Below, piece by piece: positions 54,241 to 62,081 of a stretch of 64,000 nucleotides of DNA (position 1 is its first letter; each line of letters starts with the position of its first letter). The stretch lies in the NCBI RefSeq assembly GCF_014196305.1, contig NZ_JACIDJ010000005.1, positions 244,540 to 308,539 on the forward strand, given 5' to 3'. A program made the translations under genes and the position numbers. The stretch comes from Roseococcus suduntuyensis (lineage in GTDB: Bacteria > Pseudomonadota > Alphaproteobacteria > Acetobacterales > Acetobacteraceae). The notes beneath the pieces are model-generated. The model made no database searches. It worked only from the letters and a program-made list of their open reading frames with translations, and had not been told where the DNA came from.

Positions 54241-55323
54241 GTGAGAGTGCTTGTCGCCATGTCCGGCGGCGTGGATTCCTCCGTCGTGGCCGCGCTCCTG
54301 CATGAGCAGGGGCATGAGGTGGTGGGTGCCACGCTCCAGCTCTACGACCATGGCGCCGCGGTGAAGAAGAAGGGCGCCTGCTGCGCCGGCCAGGACATCC
54401 ATGACGCGCGCGAGGTCGCGCAGCGCCTTGGCATCCCGCACTATGTGCTGGACCGCGAGCAGCGCTTCCGCCAGGCCGTGATCGAGGATTTCGCCGGCGC
54501 CTATGCGCGCGGCGAGACGCCCATCCCCTGCATCCGCTGCAACCAGACGGTGAAGTTCCAGGACCTGACCGAGCTGGCCGAGGACCTCGGCTGCGACATG
54601 CTGGCCACCGGCCATTACGCGCAGCGCCTGGACGGCCCGCGCGGCGCCGAGCTGCACCGCGCCGCCGACCCCGTGCGCGACCAGAGCTATTTCCTGGCGC
54701 ATACCACCCAGGCGCAGCTCGACCGCGTGCTGTTTCCGCTGGGCCACATGCCCTCCAAGGCCGAGGTCCGCGCCCATGCCGCGCGCCTGGGCGTGCCGGT
54801 GGCGGAAAAGCCGGACAGCCAGGACATCTGCTTCGTGCCCGAGGGCAGCCATGCCGACATCGTGGGCAAGCTTCGCCCCGAGGCGCTGGAGCCGGGCGAG
54901 ATCGTGGACCTGGACGGCAAGGTGCTGGGCCAGCATCGTGGCCTCGCGCACTACACGGTGGGGCAGGGCAGGGGGTTGGGCGTCTCGGCGCCCGAACGCC
55001 TCTTCGTGGCCCGCATTGACGCGCCGCGCCGGCGGCTGGTGGTGGCGCATCGCGGTCAGGTGCCTGTGCCGCGTGTGGCGGTGGGCGAGGTGAATTGGCT
55101 GATCGAACCACCCACAGGTCTGTTCCTGGCGCGCGCGAAGCTGCGCGGCCGCGAGCAGCCCGCGCCGGTCACCGCCGAATGGGATGGCGCGACCCTGACG
55201 CTGACGCCCGAGAGCCCCGCCATCGCCGCCCCCGGCCAGGCGGCGGTGCTGTATGACGGCGAACGCGTGATCGCGGGTGGGTTCATCCGGAGTGGAGTTG
55301 ACCCCGCGGCGCCCGCGCCCTAA
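54241..55323 (+). CDS. mnmA: tRNA-specific 2-thiouridylase MnmA
   Basis: Adds sulfur to U34 of tRNA-Lys, -Glu and -Gln. The 360-residue protein has the ATP-pyrophosphatase loop [14 protein letters not shown], the first catalytic Cys in [18 protein letters not shown], and the second catalytic Cys in [15 protein letters not shown] 54241 ([10 protein letters not shown]) is the probable start; a second GTG at 54247 is possible. With iscS upstream it completes a short sulfur relay to tRNA. TusA/B/C/D/E are absent, as is usual outside gammaproteobacteria. Confidence 0.95.
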   Translation: MRVLVAMSGGVDSSVVAALLHEQGHEVVGATLQLYDHGAAVKKKGACCAGQDIHDAREVAQRLGIPHYVLDREQRFRQAVIEDFAGAYARGETPIPCIRCNQTVKFQDLTELAEDLGCDMLATGHYAQRLDGPRGAELHRAADPVRDQSYFLAHTTQAQLDRVLFPLGHMPSKAEVRAHAARLGVPVAEKPDSQDICFVPEGSHADIVGKLRPEALEPGEIVDLDGKVLGQHRGLAHYTVGQGRGLGVSAPERLFVARIDAPRRRLVVAHRGQVPVPRVAVGEVNWLIEPPTGLFLARAKLRGREQPAPVTAEWDGATLTLTPESPAIAAPGQAAVLYDGERVIAGGFIRSGVDPAAPAP

Positions 55324-55326
55324 ACC
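55298..55326 (+). promoter_or_regulatory. Candidate sigma-70 promoter of tRNA-Met
   Basis: TTGACC (55298-55303) and TAAACC (55321-55326) are 17 bases apart and end 13 bases before the tRNA. The -10 box contains the mnmA stop codon. Confidence 0.5.
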
Positions 55327-55339
55327 GCGCCGCACGCGT

Positions 55340-55416
55340 GGTGGTGTAGCTCAGCTGGTTAGAGCACGGCACTCATAATGCCGGGGTCGGCGGTTCAAGT
55401 CCGCCCACCACTACCA
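55340..55416 (+). tRNA. tRNA-Met (CAT anticodon), elongator type
   Basis: Complete cloverleaf: acceptor GGTGGTG/CACCACT with a terminal G-U pair, D-arm AGCTCAGCTGGTTAGAGC, anticodon stem CGGCA/TGCCG around loop CTCATAA, T-arm GGCGG/CCGCC, discriminator A, and encoded CCA (55414-55416). The paired first base pair excludes initiator tRNA. tRNA-Ile2 also has CAT, but the arms fit alphaproteobacterial elongator tRNA-Met better. Confidence 0.93.
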
Positions 55417-55645
55417 TTCCTCCCTCGCCCACCGCCTTCGCCTCTCGCCATCTCGCCTGGCTCCCCGCCCGTGCGAGGGTGATCATCAAGGGCAAGGCGC
55501 CCGGCGTCACGGCCACGCCGCGCGACATCGCCTGTGCGCCGTTGGGTTTCTCGCCATTTCTGGGCCTGGCATGCGGTTGGCGCCCCGGGCTCGGGCGCAG
55601 GCGCTGCTCCTGGCCACAGCCTCGCATCACCAAGCCCTACCAATT

Positions 55646-55660
55646 TGCAACTCATTCGCA
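55646..55660. promoter_or_regulatory. Fur-box-like inverted repeat 1, upstream of exbB
   Basis: TGCAACT-C-ATTCGCA, a 7-1-7 imperfect palindrome with the same layout as the Fur consensus (TGATAAT-n-ATTATCA) but GC-richer half-sites. Ends 47 bases before the exbB ATG. Confidence 0.5.
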
Positions 55661-55672
55661 GCCGCAACCCCC

Positions 55673-55705
55673 TTGCGGGCGTTCTGCAATTGCGACTAGT
55701 TTGCA
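55673..55705 (+). promoter_or_regulatory. Candidate exbB promoter with Fur-box-like inverted repeat 2
   Basis: TTGCGG (55673-55678), a 17-base spacer and CTAGTT (55696-55701) form a possible promoter. The -10 box lies inside the 7-1-7 repeat TGCGACT-A-GTTTGCA (55691-55705). The -10 box ends 6 bases before the exbB ATG (55708), so transcription would start at or next to the ATG. There is no Shine-Dalgarno sequence. Confidence 0.5.
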
Positions 55706-55707
55706 AC

Positions 55708-56373
55708 ATGCCCAGCCCGGACAACCTGCATGACCTGAGCCCGCTCGGCCTTTTCCTCATGGCCGACTGGGTGGTGCGTTCCGTCATGATCCTGCTCCTG
55801 GTGGCGTCACTGGCCGTTTGGGCCGTGGCGATCGACCGCTGGATGCGCCTGCGCCGCCTGGCTCATGAGGCCGCGCTGCTCGACCGCCACGCGGCCGAGG
55901 GCGGCCGCGTGCCCTATGGGCGCCTGCCCGACGCCATCCTGGGCGCCGCCGCCACCAGCCCCGAATGGGCGGGCGAGAGTGCGGCCGACCGTCGCGCGCG
56001 CCTGGCCGACGCCATGCGTCTCGCGCTCGCGGACACCATGCGCCCCGCCCAGTCGGGCCTGCCGCTGCTGGCCAGCGTGGCCTCGGCCGGTCCCTTCATC
56101 GGGTTGTTCGGCACGGTCTGGGGCATCATGAACGCCTTCACCGCCATTGCCCGCAGCGGCGAAAGCAGCCTCGCCACCGTCGCCCCCGGCATTGCCGAGG
56201 CGCTCTTCGCCACCGCGCTGGGCCTCTTTGCCGCCATTCCCGCCGTGCTGGCCTATAACCGCCTGGCGGCGCTCGCCGCCGAGACGCGGGCGCGCGCCAA
56301 TGCCGGCATCGCGCGCCTCGCCGCCCGCCCGCCGCGGGCGGAGGCGTCCCGCCTGCCGCGGGCGGCGGAGTAG
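55708..56373 (+). CDS. exbB: TonB-system energiser ExbB
   Basis: Proton-channel subunit (MotA/TolQ/ExbB family) powering TonB. The 221-residue protein has three membrane helices: SPLGLFLMADWVVRSVMILL at the start, and a pair around PLLASVASAGPFIGLFGTVWGIMNAF and ATVAPGIAEALFATALGLFAAIPA. These last blocks are the family signature. It heads exbB-exbD-tonB. ATG 55708 is chosen because the DLSPLGLF segment is conserved in ExbB; the frame back to 55534 is non-conserved. Iron control is suggested by the overlapping inverted repeat. Confidence 0.92.
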   Translation: MPSPDNLHDLSPLGLFLMADWVVRSVMILLLVASLAVWAVAIDRWMRLRRLAHEAALLDRHAAEGGRVPYGRLPDAILGAAATSPEWAGESAADRRARLADAMRLALADTMRPAQSGLPLLASVASAGPFIGLFGTVWGIMNAFTAIARSGESSLATVAPGIAEALFATALGLFAAIPAVLAYNRLAALAAETRARANAGIARLAARPPRAEASRLPRAAE

Positions 56374-56377
56374 GCCC

Positions 56378-56803
56378 ATGGCCATGACCCCCACCGGCGG
56401 CGGTCCCGAGGAGGACGCGCTCGCCCCGCTCTCCGAGATCAACGTCACCCCCTTCGTGGACGTGATGCTCGTGCTGCTGATCGTCTTCATGGTCGCCGCG
56501 CCCATGATGGTGGCGGGCGTGCCTGTGAACCTGCCGCGCACCGACGCGCCCCGCCTCGCGGAGCCGCGCGAGCCCCTGGTGGTGACGCTGACGGCCGATG
56601 GCGTGGTGCGCGTGGGCGAACAGGCGATGGGCGCGGGCGAGGTGGTCTCCACCCTCGCGCCGCTTGCGGCCGAGGCGCCGGACCGTCCCGTGCTGCTGCG
56701 CGCCGACCGCAGCCTTTCCTACGGCGAGGCGATGACGGTGCTGGGCGCCCTGTCGCGCGCGGGGTTCAGCCGCGTCTCCCTCCTGGCCGAGATGCCCCGC
56801 TGA
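56378..56803 (+). CDS. exbD: TonB-system protein ExbD
   Basis: Partner of ExbB, 141 residues. One N-terminal membrane helix after SEINVTPFVDVMLVLLIVFM, which includes the proton-carrying Asp (VDVMLVLL). The periplasmic domain ends VLGALSRAGFSRVSLLAEM. The stop overlaps tonB by one base (TGATG). Confidence 0.93.
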   Translation: MAMTPTGGGPEEDALAPLSEINVTPFVDVMLVLLIVFMVAAPMMVAGVPVNLPRTDAPRLAEPREPLVVTLTADGVVRVGEQAMGAGEVVSTLAPLAAEAPDRPVLLRADRSLSYGEAMTVLGALSRAGFSRVSLLAEMPR

Positions 56804-57780
56804 TGGCCGCGCACGCCGCCCCCGGCACCCACCCCGCCGCCTGGGGCTTCGCGCTCGCGCTGCATGGCGCGGTGCTGATGGCGCTCTGGCCGCAGCCCAG
56901 GCTGGGCGGCGCGCCGCCGGGCTTCGGCGTGGTCTTCGCCGAGATGGGGCAGGGCGGTGGGCAGGTGGGTGGCACCGCCATGGCCGCCGAAGCCACGCCC
57001 GTCGTGGAGGATGACGCCCCGCTGCTGGCCGAGATGCAGCCCGAGACGGCCCCCGTGATGGCCCCCCCGCCGCCGGTTCTGGCCGAGGAACCCCCCGTCG
57101 CGGAGCCGCCGCCGGTGGTGGCCGAATTGCCCCCGCCCGAGCCCGTCCCGGAGCCTGAGGCCATTCCCGAACCCGCGCCGACCCTCGCCGAGGCACCGCC
57201 GCCCGAGCCGGTGCCGGAGGCCGAGCCCGTTGCGGAACCACCCCCGCCGGTGGCCGTGGCACCCCCGCCGCCGCCGCGGCCGGTCGCTGCACCGCGTCCC
57301 ACGCCAACCCGTGCGGCCCCACCCCGCCAGGCGGAGGCGCGCCCGACGCCCGCGCGTTCCGCTGCCGCGACCGCACCCACCGGCCAGGCCAGGGCCGCGG
57401 CCCCCGCTGGTGACCCCGCGCTCGGCGCGCCCGGCAGCCCCAACCCCCAGGGCGGCGCCAGCCCCACGCCGCGCGCCGCCCCTGGTGCCCTGCTGCCGGA
57501 CCATTATCGCGCCGGCCTCTCCGCCGCGCTGCGGCGCCACCTGCGCTACCCCATGCTGGCGCGCGAGCGCGGGCTGGAGGGCGAGGTGATCGTCCAGTTC
57601 AGCGTGGCGCGCGACGGCGCGGTGCGCGGCGTCCGCATCCTGCGCAGCAGCGGGGTTGGCGCCTTCGACAACGAGGCCGTGGCGCTGCTCGCCCGCGTCT
57701 CGCCCCTGCCACCCTTGCCCGGCAGCTGGCCGGCGGAGGAAGCCATGTTCGCCGCCCCCATCCGGTTCAGCCTGCGATGA
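56803..57780 (+). CDS. tonB: Energy transducer TonB
   Basis: Transmits ExbBD energy to outer-membrane receptors. The 325-residue protein has a short N-terminal membrane anchor (WGFALALHGAVLMALWP), a very long Pro/Glu/Ala-rich spacer (about residues 85-225) to span the periplasm, and a C-terminal TonB domain: LRYPMLARERGLEGEVIVQF, RDGAVRGVRILRSSGVGAFD, and PLPPLPGSWP. The Pro-rich part is low-complexity; unit-length variation is likely between strains. Confidence 0.92.
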   Translation: MAAHAAPGTHPAAWGFALALHGAVLMALWPQPRLGGAPPGFGVVFAEMGQGGGQVGGTAMAAEATPVVEDDAPLLAEMQPETAPVMAPPPPVLAEEPPVAEPPPVVAELPPPEPVPEPEAIPEPAPTLAEAPPPEPVPEAEPVAEPPPPVAVAPPPPPRPVAAPRPTPTRAAPPRQAEARPTPARSAAATAPTGQARAAAPAGDPALGAPGSPNPQGGASPTPRAAPGALLPDHYRAGLSAALRRHLRYPMLARERGLEGEVIVQFSVARDGAVRGVRILRSSGVGAFDNEAVALLARVSPLPPLPGSWPAEEAMFAAPIRFSLR

Positions 57781-57805
57781 ACGAACGTCCCCGGCACCCG
57801 CATCC

Positions 57806-57838
57806 CTATATTGCGAACGATTCGCAGTCGCGATATAG
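57806..57838 (+). promoter_or_regulatory. hemP promoter region with nested palindromes (Fur-box-like repeat 3)
   Basis: Inner perfect repeat TGCGAA-CGA-TTCGCA (57812-57826; 7-1-7 Fur layout TGCGAAC-G-ATTCGCA). Outer repeat CTATATTGCGA (57806-57816) and TCGCGATATAG (57828-57838) match at 10 of 11 positions around an 11-base spacer. TTGCGA (57811-57816) and TATAGC (57834-57839), 17 bases apart, could be -35/-10. The -10 box ends 6 bases before the hemP ATG, and no Shine-Dalgarno is present. Confidence 0.55.
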
Positions 57839-57845
57839 CCACGCC

Positions 57846-57992
57846 ATGCCCAGCCAATCCCCGCCCCCGCCCGCCCCGCGCATCGACAGCCAGAGCCTGC
57901 TGCGCGGCCAGGTGGAGGTGGAAATCATCCATGGCCAGGAGGTCTACCGGCTGCGCCACACCCGCGCCGGCAAGCTCATCCTGACCAAGTAA
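57846..57992 (+). CDS. hemP: Hemin uptake protein HemP
   Basis: A 48-residue protein of the HemP/HmuP family, which in some bacteria acts as an activator or accessory of heme-receptor expression. The conserved core is VEIIHGQEVYRLRHTRAGKL followed by ILTK at the C-terminus. ATG 57846 is chosen because upstream codons overlap the regulatory palindromes and the tonB stop. The heme receptor starts 109 bases later. Confidence 0.9.
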   Translation: MPSQSPPPPAPRIDSQSLLRGQVEVEIIHGQEVYRLRHTRAGKLILTK

Positions 57993-58101
57993 CCACTTTA
58001 CAGCGCCAGCGCGCACGCCACTGGGCCCCCGGGCCAAGCGAGCCAGCCAGCCAGCGCCTCACATCCGCCCCGCACGCCGGGGCATCGAGAGAGGACGCAT
58101 C

Positions 58102-60147
58102 GTGTCGGGTCTGTTTCGCCTGTGGCTCCTGGCCACCCCCGCCTTCCTGGTTCTTCCCGCCATGGCCCAGGACGCGCCCGCGCCTGCGCTCGTGCTGACG
58201 CCGCTGGACGCGGTGACCACCACCGCCACCCGCACGCCGCAGGTGGCGGGTGACGTGGCCGCCCCCATCAGCGTGGTGCCCCGCGAGGAGCTGCGCCGCC
58301 GCCAGCCCACGCAATTGCAGAACATCCTGGGCGACCTGCCGGGTGTGGAGGCCGACGGCATTCCCCGCCCCGGCGTGCAGCAGCCGCAGATCCGCGGCCT
58401 GGGCGGTGACCGCGTGATCACGACGCTGGACGGCGTGCGGCAGAACTTCAGCTCCGGCCACCGCGGCCGCTTCTTCTTCGAGCCGGAGCTGCTGCGCCAG
58501 GTGGACGTGCTGCGCGGCCCGGCCTCCATGCTCTATGGCTCGGGCGCCATCGGCGGCGTCGTCGCGCTGCGGACCATCGAGGCGGAGGACATCATCCGCC
58601 CCGGCCGCGCCACGGGCTTCTTCCTCAGCCAGGGCTACGACACGAATGGCGGCCGCTGGCGCAGCGCCGCCGCCGCGGCCTTCCGCACCGGCCAGGTGGA
58701 CGGCCTGGTCGCCTATGCGCGCAACGCCGGCAACAACATCGTGGACGGCGCGGGGCAGACCATCCCCTACACCGACCCGACGACGCAGACCTTCCTCGCG
58801 CGCCTGGGCTGGAACCCGGCCCCCGGCATGCGCTTCGGCGCGAGCTTCATGCACCGCGAGGAGGACCAGATCATCCCCTCGGCGGCGAACACGCTGGGCA
58901 CCGCCGACATCACGGACCGCCGCCTGCGCGCGCAGCAATTCGCGCTGAACTTCGACTGGGCGCCGCCGGACAACCCCTGGATCGACCTGCGCGCGCAGGT
59001 CTACCGCAACACGGTGGACATCAACGAGCGGCGCCTGACCGACAACCGACGCGACCTGACGGACCTCGAGACCTGGGGCATGTCGGTGCAGAACACCTCG
59101 CGCTTCTCGGTGTTCGGTGCGGAACGCCACGCGCTGACGCTGGGCTTTGACGGCTATCGCGACACGCAGGAGGGTCGCCGCAACGGCGCCGCCCGCGCGC
59201 AATACCCGAATGCCAGCCAGGACGTGATCGGCTTCTTCGTGCAGGACGAGATCACGCTCGGCCGCGCCACGCTGACCGGCGGGCTGCGCTATGACCGCTA
59301 CGAGCAATCCGCGGACGGCCAGCGTGGCACCTCCAATGACCGCCTCTCGCCGCGCGTCTCCTTCGCCTACCGCGTGACGGACTGGATGCAGCCCTACATC
59401 TCCTATGCCGAGGCCTATCGCGCCCCGGGGCTGAGCCAGCTCTACAACTCGGGCGTCCACTTCCCCATCAGCTTCTTCCCCTTCCCGCGCTTCAACAACT
59501 TCGTGCCGAACCCGAACCTGCGGCCCGAGACCTCGCGCAACCTCGAAGCGGGCGTGAACTTCCGCTTCCGCGACACCATCACCGCGGGCGACAGCATCCG
59601 CATCCGCGCCTCGGCCTTCCACAACGACCTCGACGACTTCATCGAGACGCTGGTCTTCGCCACCACCACCGAGCAGCGCAACGTGACCCGCGCGCGCATC
59701 CAGGGGCTGGAGCTGGAAGGCCAGTATGAGAGCGGGCCCTGGTTCGCGGGCCTGGGCGCCTCCATCATCCGGGGCGAGAACCGCACGGATGGCGGGCCGC
59801 TCGCCCTCATCCCGGCGCACAAGCTCTCCATGTCGCTGGGCCGCCGCTTCCAGGAGCAGGGCGTGACGCTGGGCGGCCGCGTGCAGCTGGTGGCCGAGCA
59901 GGGCCGCAAGCCCGTGGACCAGCAGACCGGCATCCGCCCGCAGGCGACGCCCGCCTACGCGCTGACCGACCTCTTCGTGACCTACGCGCCGCCTGAAGGT
60001 CCGCTCGCGGGGCTGCGCCTGGATGTGGGCGTGTCGAACCTCTTCGACGTGCGCCACCGCCGCCTCGCCTGGGACAGCAGCAGCGAGCGTTCTTCCTACT
60101 ACGACGTCGGCCGGAACGTGCAGTTCCGCCTCTCCGCCAACTTCTAA
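58102..60147 (+). CDS. hmuR: TonB-dependent heme/hemoglobin receptor
   Basis: A 681-residue outer-membrane barrel. A signal peptide (ending MAQD) precedes the TonB box/plug: PISVVPREELRRRQPTQLQN, QIRGLGGDRVITTLDGVRQN, and LRGPASMLYGSGAIGGVVAL. The barrel contains the heme-receptor signature YRAPGLSQLYNSG (FRAP type) and NPNLRPETSRNLEAG (NPNL type). It ends in a C-terminal Phe. Start is GTG 58102 after GAGAGAGGA. Ligand specificity (heme versus hemoglobin) is not resolved. Confidence 0.92.
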   Translation: MSGLFRLWLLATPAFLVLPAMAQDAPAPALVLTPLDAVTTTATRTPQVAGDVAAPISVVPREELRRRQPTQLQNILGDLPGVEADGIPRPGVQQPQIRGLGGDRVITTLDGVRQNFSSGHRGRFFFEPELLRQVDVLRGPASMLYGSGAIGGVVALRTIEAEDIIRPGRATGFFLSQGYDTNGGRWRSAAAAAFRTGQVDGLVAYARNAGNNIVDGAGQTIPYTDPTTQTFLARLGWNPAPGMRFGASFMHREEDQIIPSAANTLGTADITDRRLRAQQFALNFDWAPPDNPWIDLRAQVYRNTVDINERRLTDNRRDLTDLETWGMSVQNTSRFSVFGAERHALTLGFDGYRDTQEGRRNGAARAQYPNASQDVIGFFVQDEITLGRATLTGGLRYDRYEQSADGQRGTSNDRLSPRVSFAYRVTDWMQPYISYAEAYRAPGLSQLYNSGVHFPISFFPFPRFNNFVPNPNLRPETSRNLEAGVNFRFRDTITAGDSIRIRASAFHNDLDDFIETLVFATTTEQRNVTRARIQGLELEGQYESGPWFAGLGASIIRGENRTDGGPLALIPAHKLSMSLGRRFQEQGVTLGGRVQLVAEQGRKPVDQQTGIRPQATPAYALTDLFVTYAPPEGPLAGLRLDVGVSNLFDVRHRRLAWDSSSERSSYYDVGRNVQFRLSANF

Positions 60148-60162
60148 GCCAAAGAGGCCTTC

Positions 60163-61200
60163 ATGTCCGCGACACTCGAACACGACCACGACCTCGCCAC
60201 ACGCTGGGCCAGGCTGCGCGAGGAGGAACCCCGGCTGCGCGTGCGCGACGCGGCGCAGCGCCTCGACGTGAGCGAGGCCGAGCTGGTGGCGAGCCTGCCC
60301 GGCGCCACCCGCCTGCGCCCCGACTGGCTGGCCCTGCTGGAGGCGCTGCACGAAGCGGGTGAGGTGATGGCGCTGACCCGCAACGACCATTGCGTGCATG
60401 AGCGCCATGGCCGCTACGAACAGGTCTCGGTCAGCGGTCCCATGGGGCTGGTGCTGGGCGAGGACATTGATCTTCGCCTCTTCCTCCGCAACTGGGTGCA
60501 TGCGCTGCATGTCCCCGGCGGCAACCCGGGCAGCCCGCGCGGCAGCGTGCAAATCTTCGACGCGGCGGGCGAGGCGGTGCACAAGGTCTTCGCCACCGAA
60601 GCGACGCCCGAAGGCGCGCTGGACCGCCTGGCCGACACGCTGCGCGACGAGGCGCCGGCGGCCATCCGCACGGTGCCGCGCGCGCCGCGCCCCACCCCGC
60701 GCCCCGATGCCGAGATCGACACGGCCGGGCTGCGCGACGCCTGGGCCGGGCTGCGCGACACGCACGACTTCTTCCCCATGCTGCGCCGCTTCGACGTGGC
60801 GCGGCAGCAGGCGCTGCGCCTGGCCGGCCCCCACTGGGCGCGGCGCCTGCCATCCTCGGCCATCGAGCGCACGCTGTCCGCCGCCGGCGCCGGCGCGCTG
60901 CCCATCATGATCTTCGTGGGCAACCATGGCTGCATCCAGATCCACACCGGCGAGGTGAAGCGGCTGGTGCCGATGGGTGAGTGGTTCAACGTGCTCGACC
61001 CCAGCTTCAACCTGCACCTGCGGACCACGGGCCTCGCCGAGGCCTGGCTCGTCCGCAAGCCGACCGAGGATGGCGTCGTCACCTCCATCGAGGGCTTCGA
61101 CGCCGATGGCGAGGTGGTGCTGATGGTGTTCGGCAAGCGCAAGCCCGGCCAGGCCGAGGACATGCACTGGCGCGAACTGGCGGAAGGCATCGCCGCGTGA
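60163..61200 (+). CDS. hmuS: Heme-degrading/heme-trafficking protein HmuS (HemS family)
   Basis: Cytoplasmic heme chaperone/degrader of 345 residues made of two homologous halves. Conserved blocks: LTRNDHCVHERHGRYEQV and VGNHGCIQIHTGEVKRL, the latter with the likely heme-ligand His. NLHLRTTGLAEAWLVRKPT and ENVDADGE-type FDADGEVVLMVFGKRKPGQ are also family marks. It lies 15 bases after the receptor gene and overlaps the hmuT GTG. Confidence 0.93.
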   Translation: MSATLEHDHDLATRWARLREEEPRLRVRDAAQRLDVSEAELVASLPGATRLRPDWLALLEALHEAGEVMALTRNDHCVHERHGRYEQVSVSGPMGLVLGEDIDLRLFLRNWVHALHVPGGNPGSPRGSVQIFDAAGEAVHKVFATEATPEGALDRLADTLRDEAPAAIRTVPRAPRPTPRPDAEIDTAGLRDAWAGLRDTHDFFPMLRRFDVARQQALRLAGPHWARRLPSSAIERTLSAAGAGALPIMIFVGNHGCIQIHTGEVKRLVPMGEWFNVLDPSFNLHLRTTGLAEAWLVRKPTEDGVVTSIEGFDADGEVVLMVFGKRKPGQAEDMHWRELAEGIAA

Positions 61201-62081
61201 GGCGCCGCGCCCTTCTCGCCCTGCCGCTGGGCCTCGCCACGCCGGCGCTGGCCCAGGGCATGCCGCGCCTTGTGGTCGCCGGCGGCGGCATCGCCGAGAT
61301 CGTCTGCGCGCTGGGTGCCCGGGGTGCGATCGTGGGCGCGGACAGCACCAGCCTGTTTCCCACCGATCTGCGGCAACTCCCGCAGATCGGCTATCTGCGC
61401 GCGCTCTCGGCCGAGGGCGTGCTCTCCCTCCAGCCCGGCCTGCTGCTGCTGGCGCATGAGGCGGGGCCGCCGCCCGCGATCGCGCAGCTGCGCGCGGCGG
61501 GGGTGAACATCATCCGCGCCCCGCGCATCGAATCGCCCGAGACGCTGATGCAGGCCGTGACGGTGGTCGCCGAGGCGCTGAGCCGCGAGGCGCGCGGCCA
61601 GGCGCTGAACGCGGCGCTGGCCGAGGATTTCGCGGCCCTCGCGGCCAGCCTGCCGCGCCCCGCCACGCCCCCCAGCGCGTTGTTCCTGCTGGCGGCCGGG
61701 TCGGGGGCGCCGATGGCCTCGGGCCGCGGTACTTCCGCCGAGGCGATGCTGCGCCTCGCCGGCGCGCGCTCGGCCATCCAGTCCTATGAGGGCTATCGCG
61801 CCGTGACGGCGGAGGCGGCGCTGGCCGCGGCGCCCGATTGGGTGGTGGCGCCCTCGCATACCGTGGACGCCAGCGGCGGCGTCGCATCCTTCCTGGCCCA
61901 GCCGCAGCTTTCCTTGCTGCCGGCGGCGCGGGCGGGGCGGCTCGTCACCTTCGACAGCCTCTACATGCTGGGCTTCGGCCCGCGCACGGCCCATGCGGCG
62001 CGCGACCTCGCCGTCGCCCTGCACGCGCGGCCCGACCTCGCGGCGCTGCCCGACCGTCCCTGGCTGCGCGGGGCGGCATGA
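61197..62081 (+). CDS. hmuT: Periplasmic heme-binding protein HmuT
   Basis: Captures heme in the periplasm for HmuUV. The 294-residue protein has a signal peptide (MRRRALLALPLGLATPALAQ) and the helical-backbone solute-binding fold: LVVAGGGIAEIVCALG, LPQIGYLRALSAEGVLSLQP with the probable heme-ligand Tyr, and GFGPRTAHAARDLA. Start is GTG 61197, overlapping the hmuS stop (GTGA). Confidence 0.92.
   Translation: MRRRALLALPLGLATPALAQGMPRLVVAGGGIAEIVCALGARGAIVGADSTSLFPTDLRQLPQIGYLRALSAEGVLSLQPGLLLLAHEAGPPPAIAQLRAAGVNIIRAPRIESPETLMQAVTVVAEALSREARGQALNAALAEDFAALAASLPRPATPPSALFLLAAGSGAPMASGRGTSAEAMLRLAGARSAIQSYEGYRAVTAEAALAAAPDWVVAPSHTVDASGGVASFLAQPQLSLLPAARAGRLVTFDSLYMLGFGPRTAHAARDLAVALHARPDLAALPDRPWLRGAA

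Noticed and set aside
55373..55633. Minus-strand 86-codon ORF ending GLEPPTPAL
   Set aside because: The ending is the antisense translation of a tRNA, another classic false prediction; no ribosome site or family match.
55417..55640. Plus-strand 84-codon ORF between tRNA-Met and exbB
   Set aside because: No ribosome site, mixed low-quality composition, runs out of frame into exbB; treated as noncoding leader.
57777..57845. Earlier HemP start overlapping the tonB stop
   Set aside because: Would add 23 non-conserved residues translated from the regulatory palindromes; the family core begins after ATG 57846.
57976..61167. 1063-codon antisense ORF opposite the heme receptor and hmuS
   Set aside because: Shadow frame. 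The opposite strand encodes well-conserved proteins.
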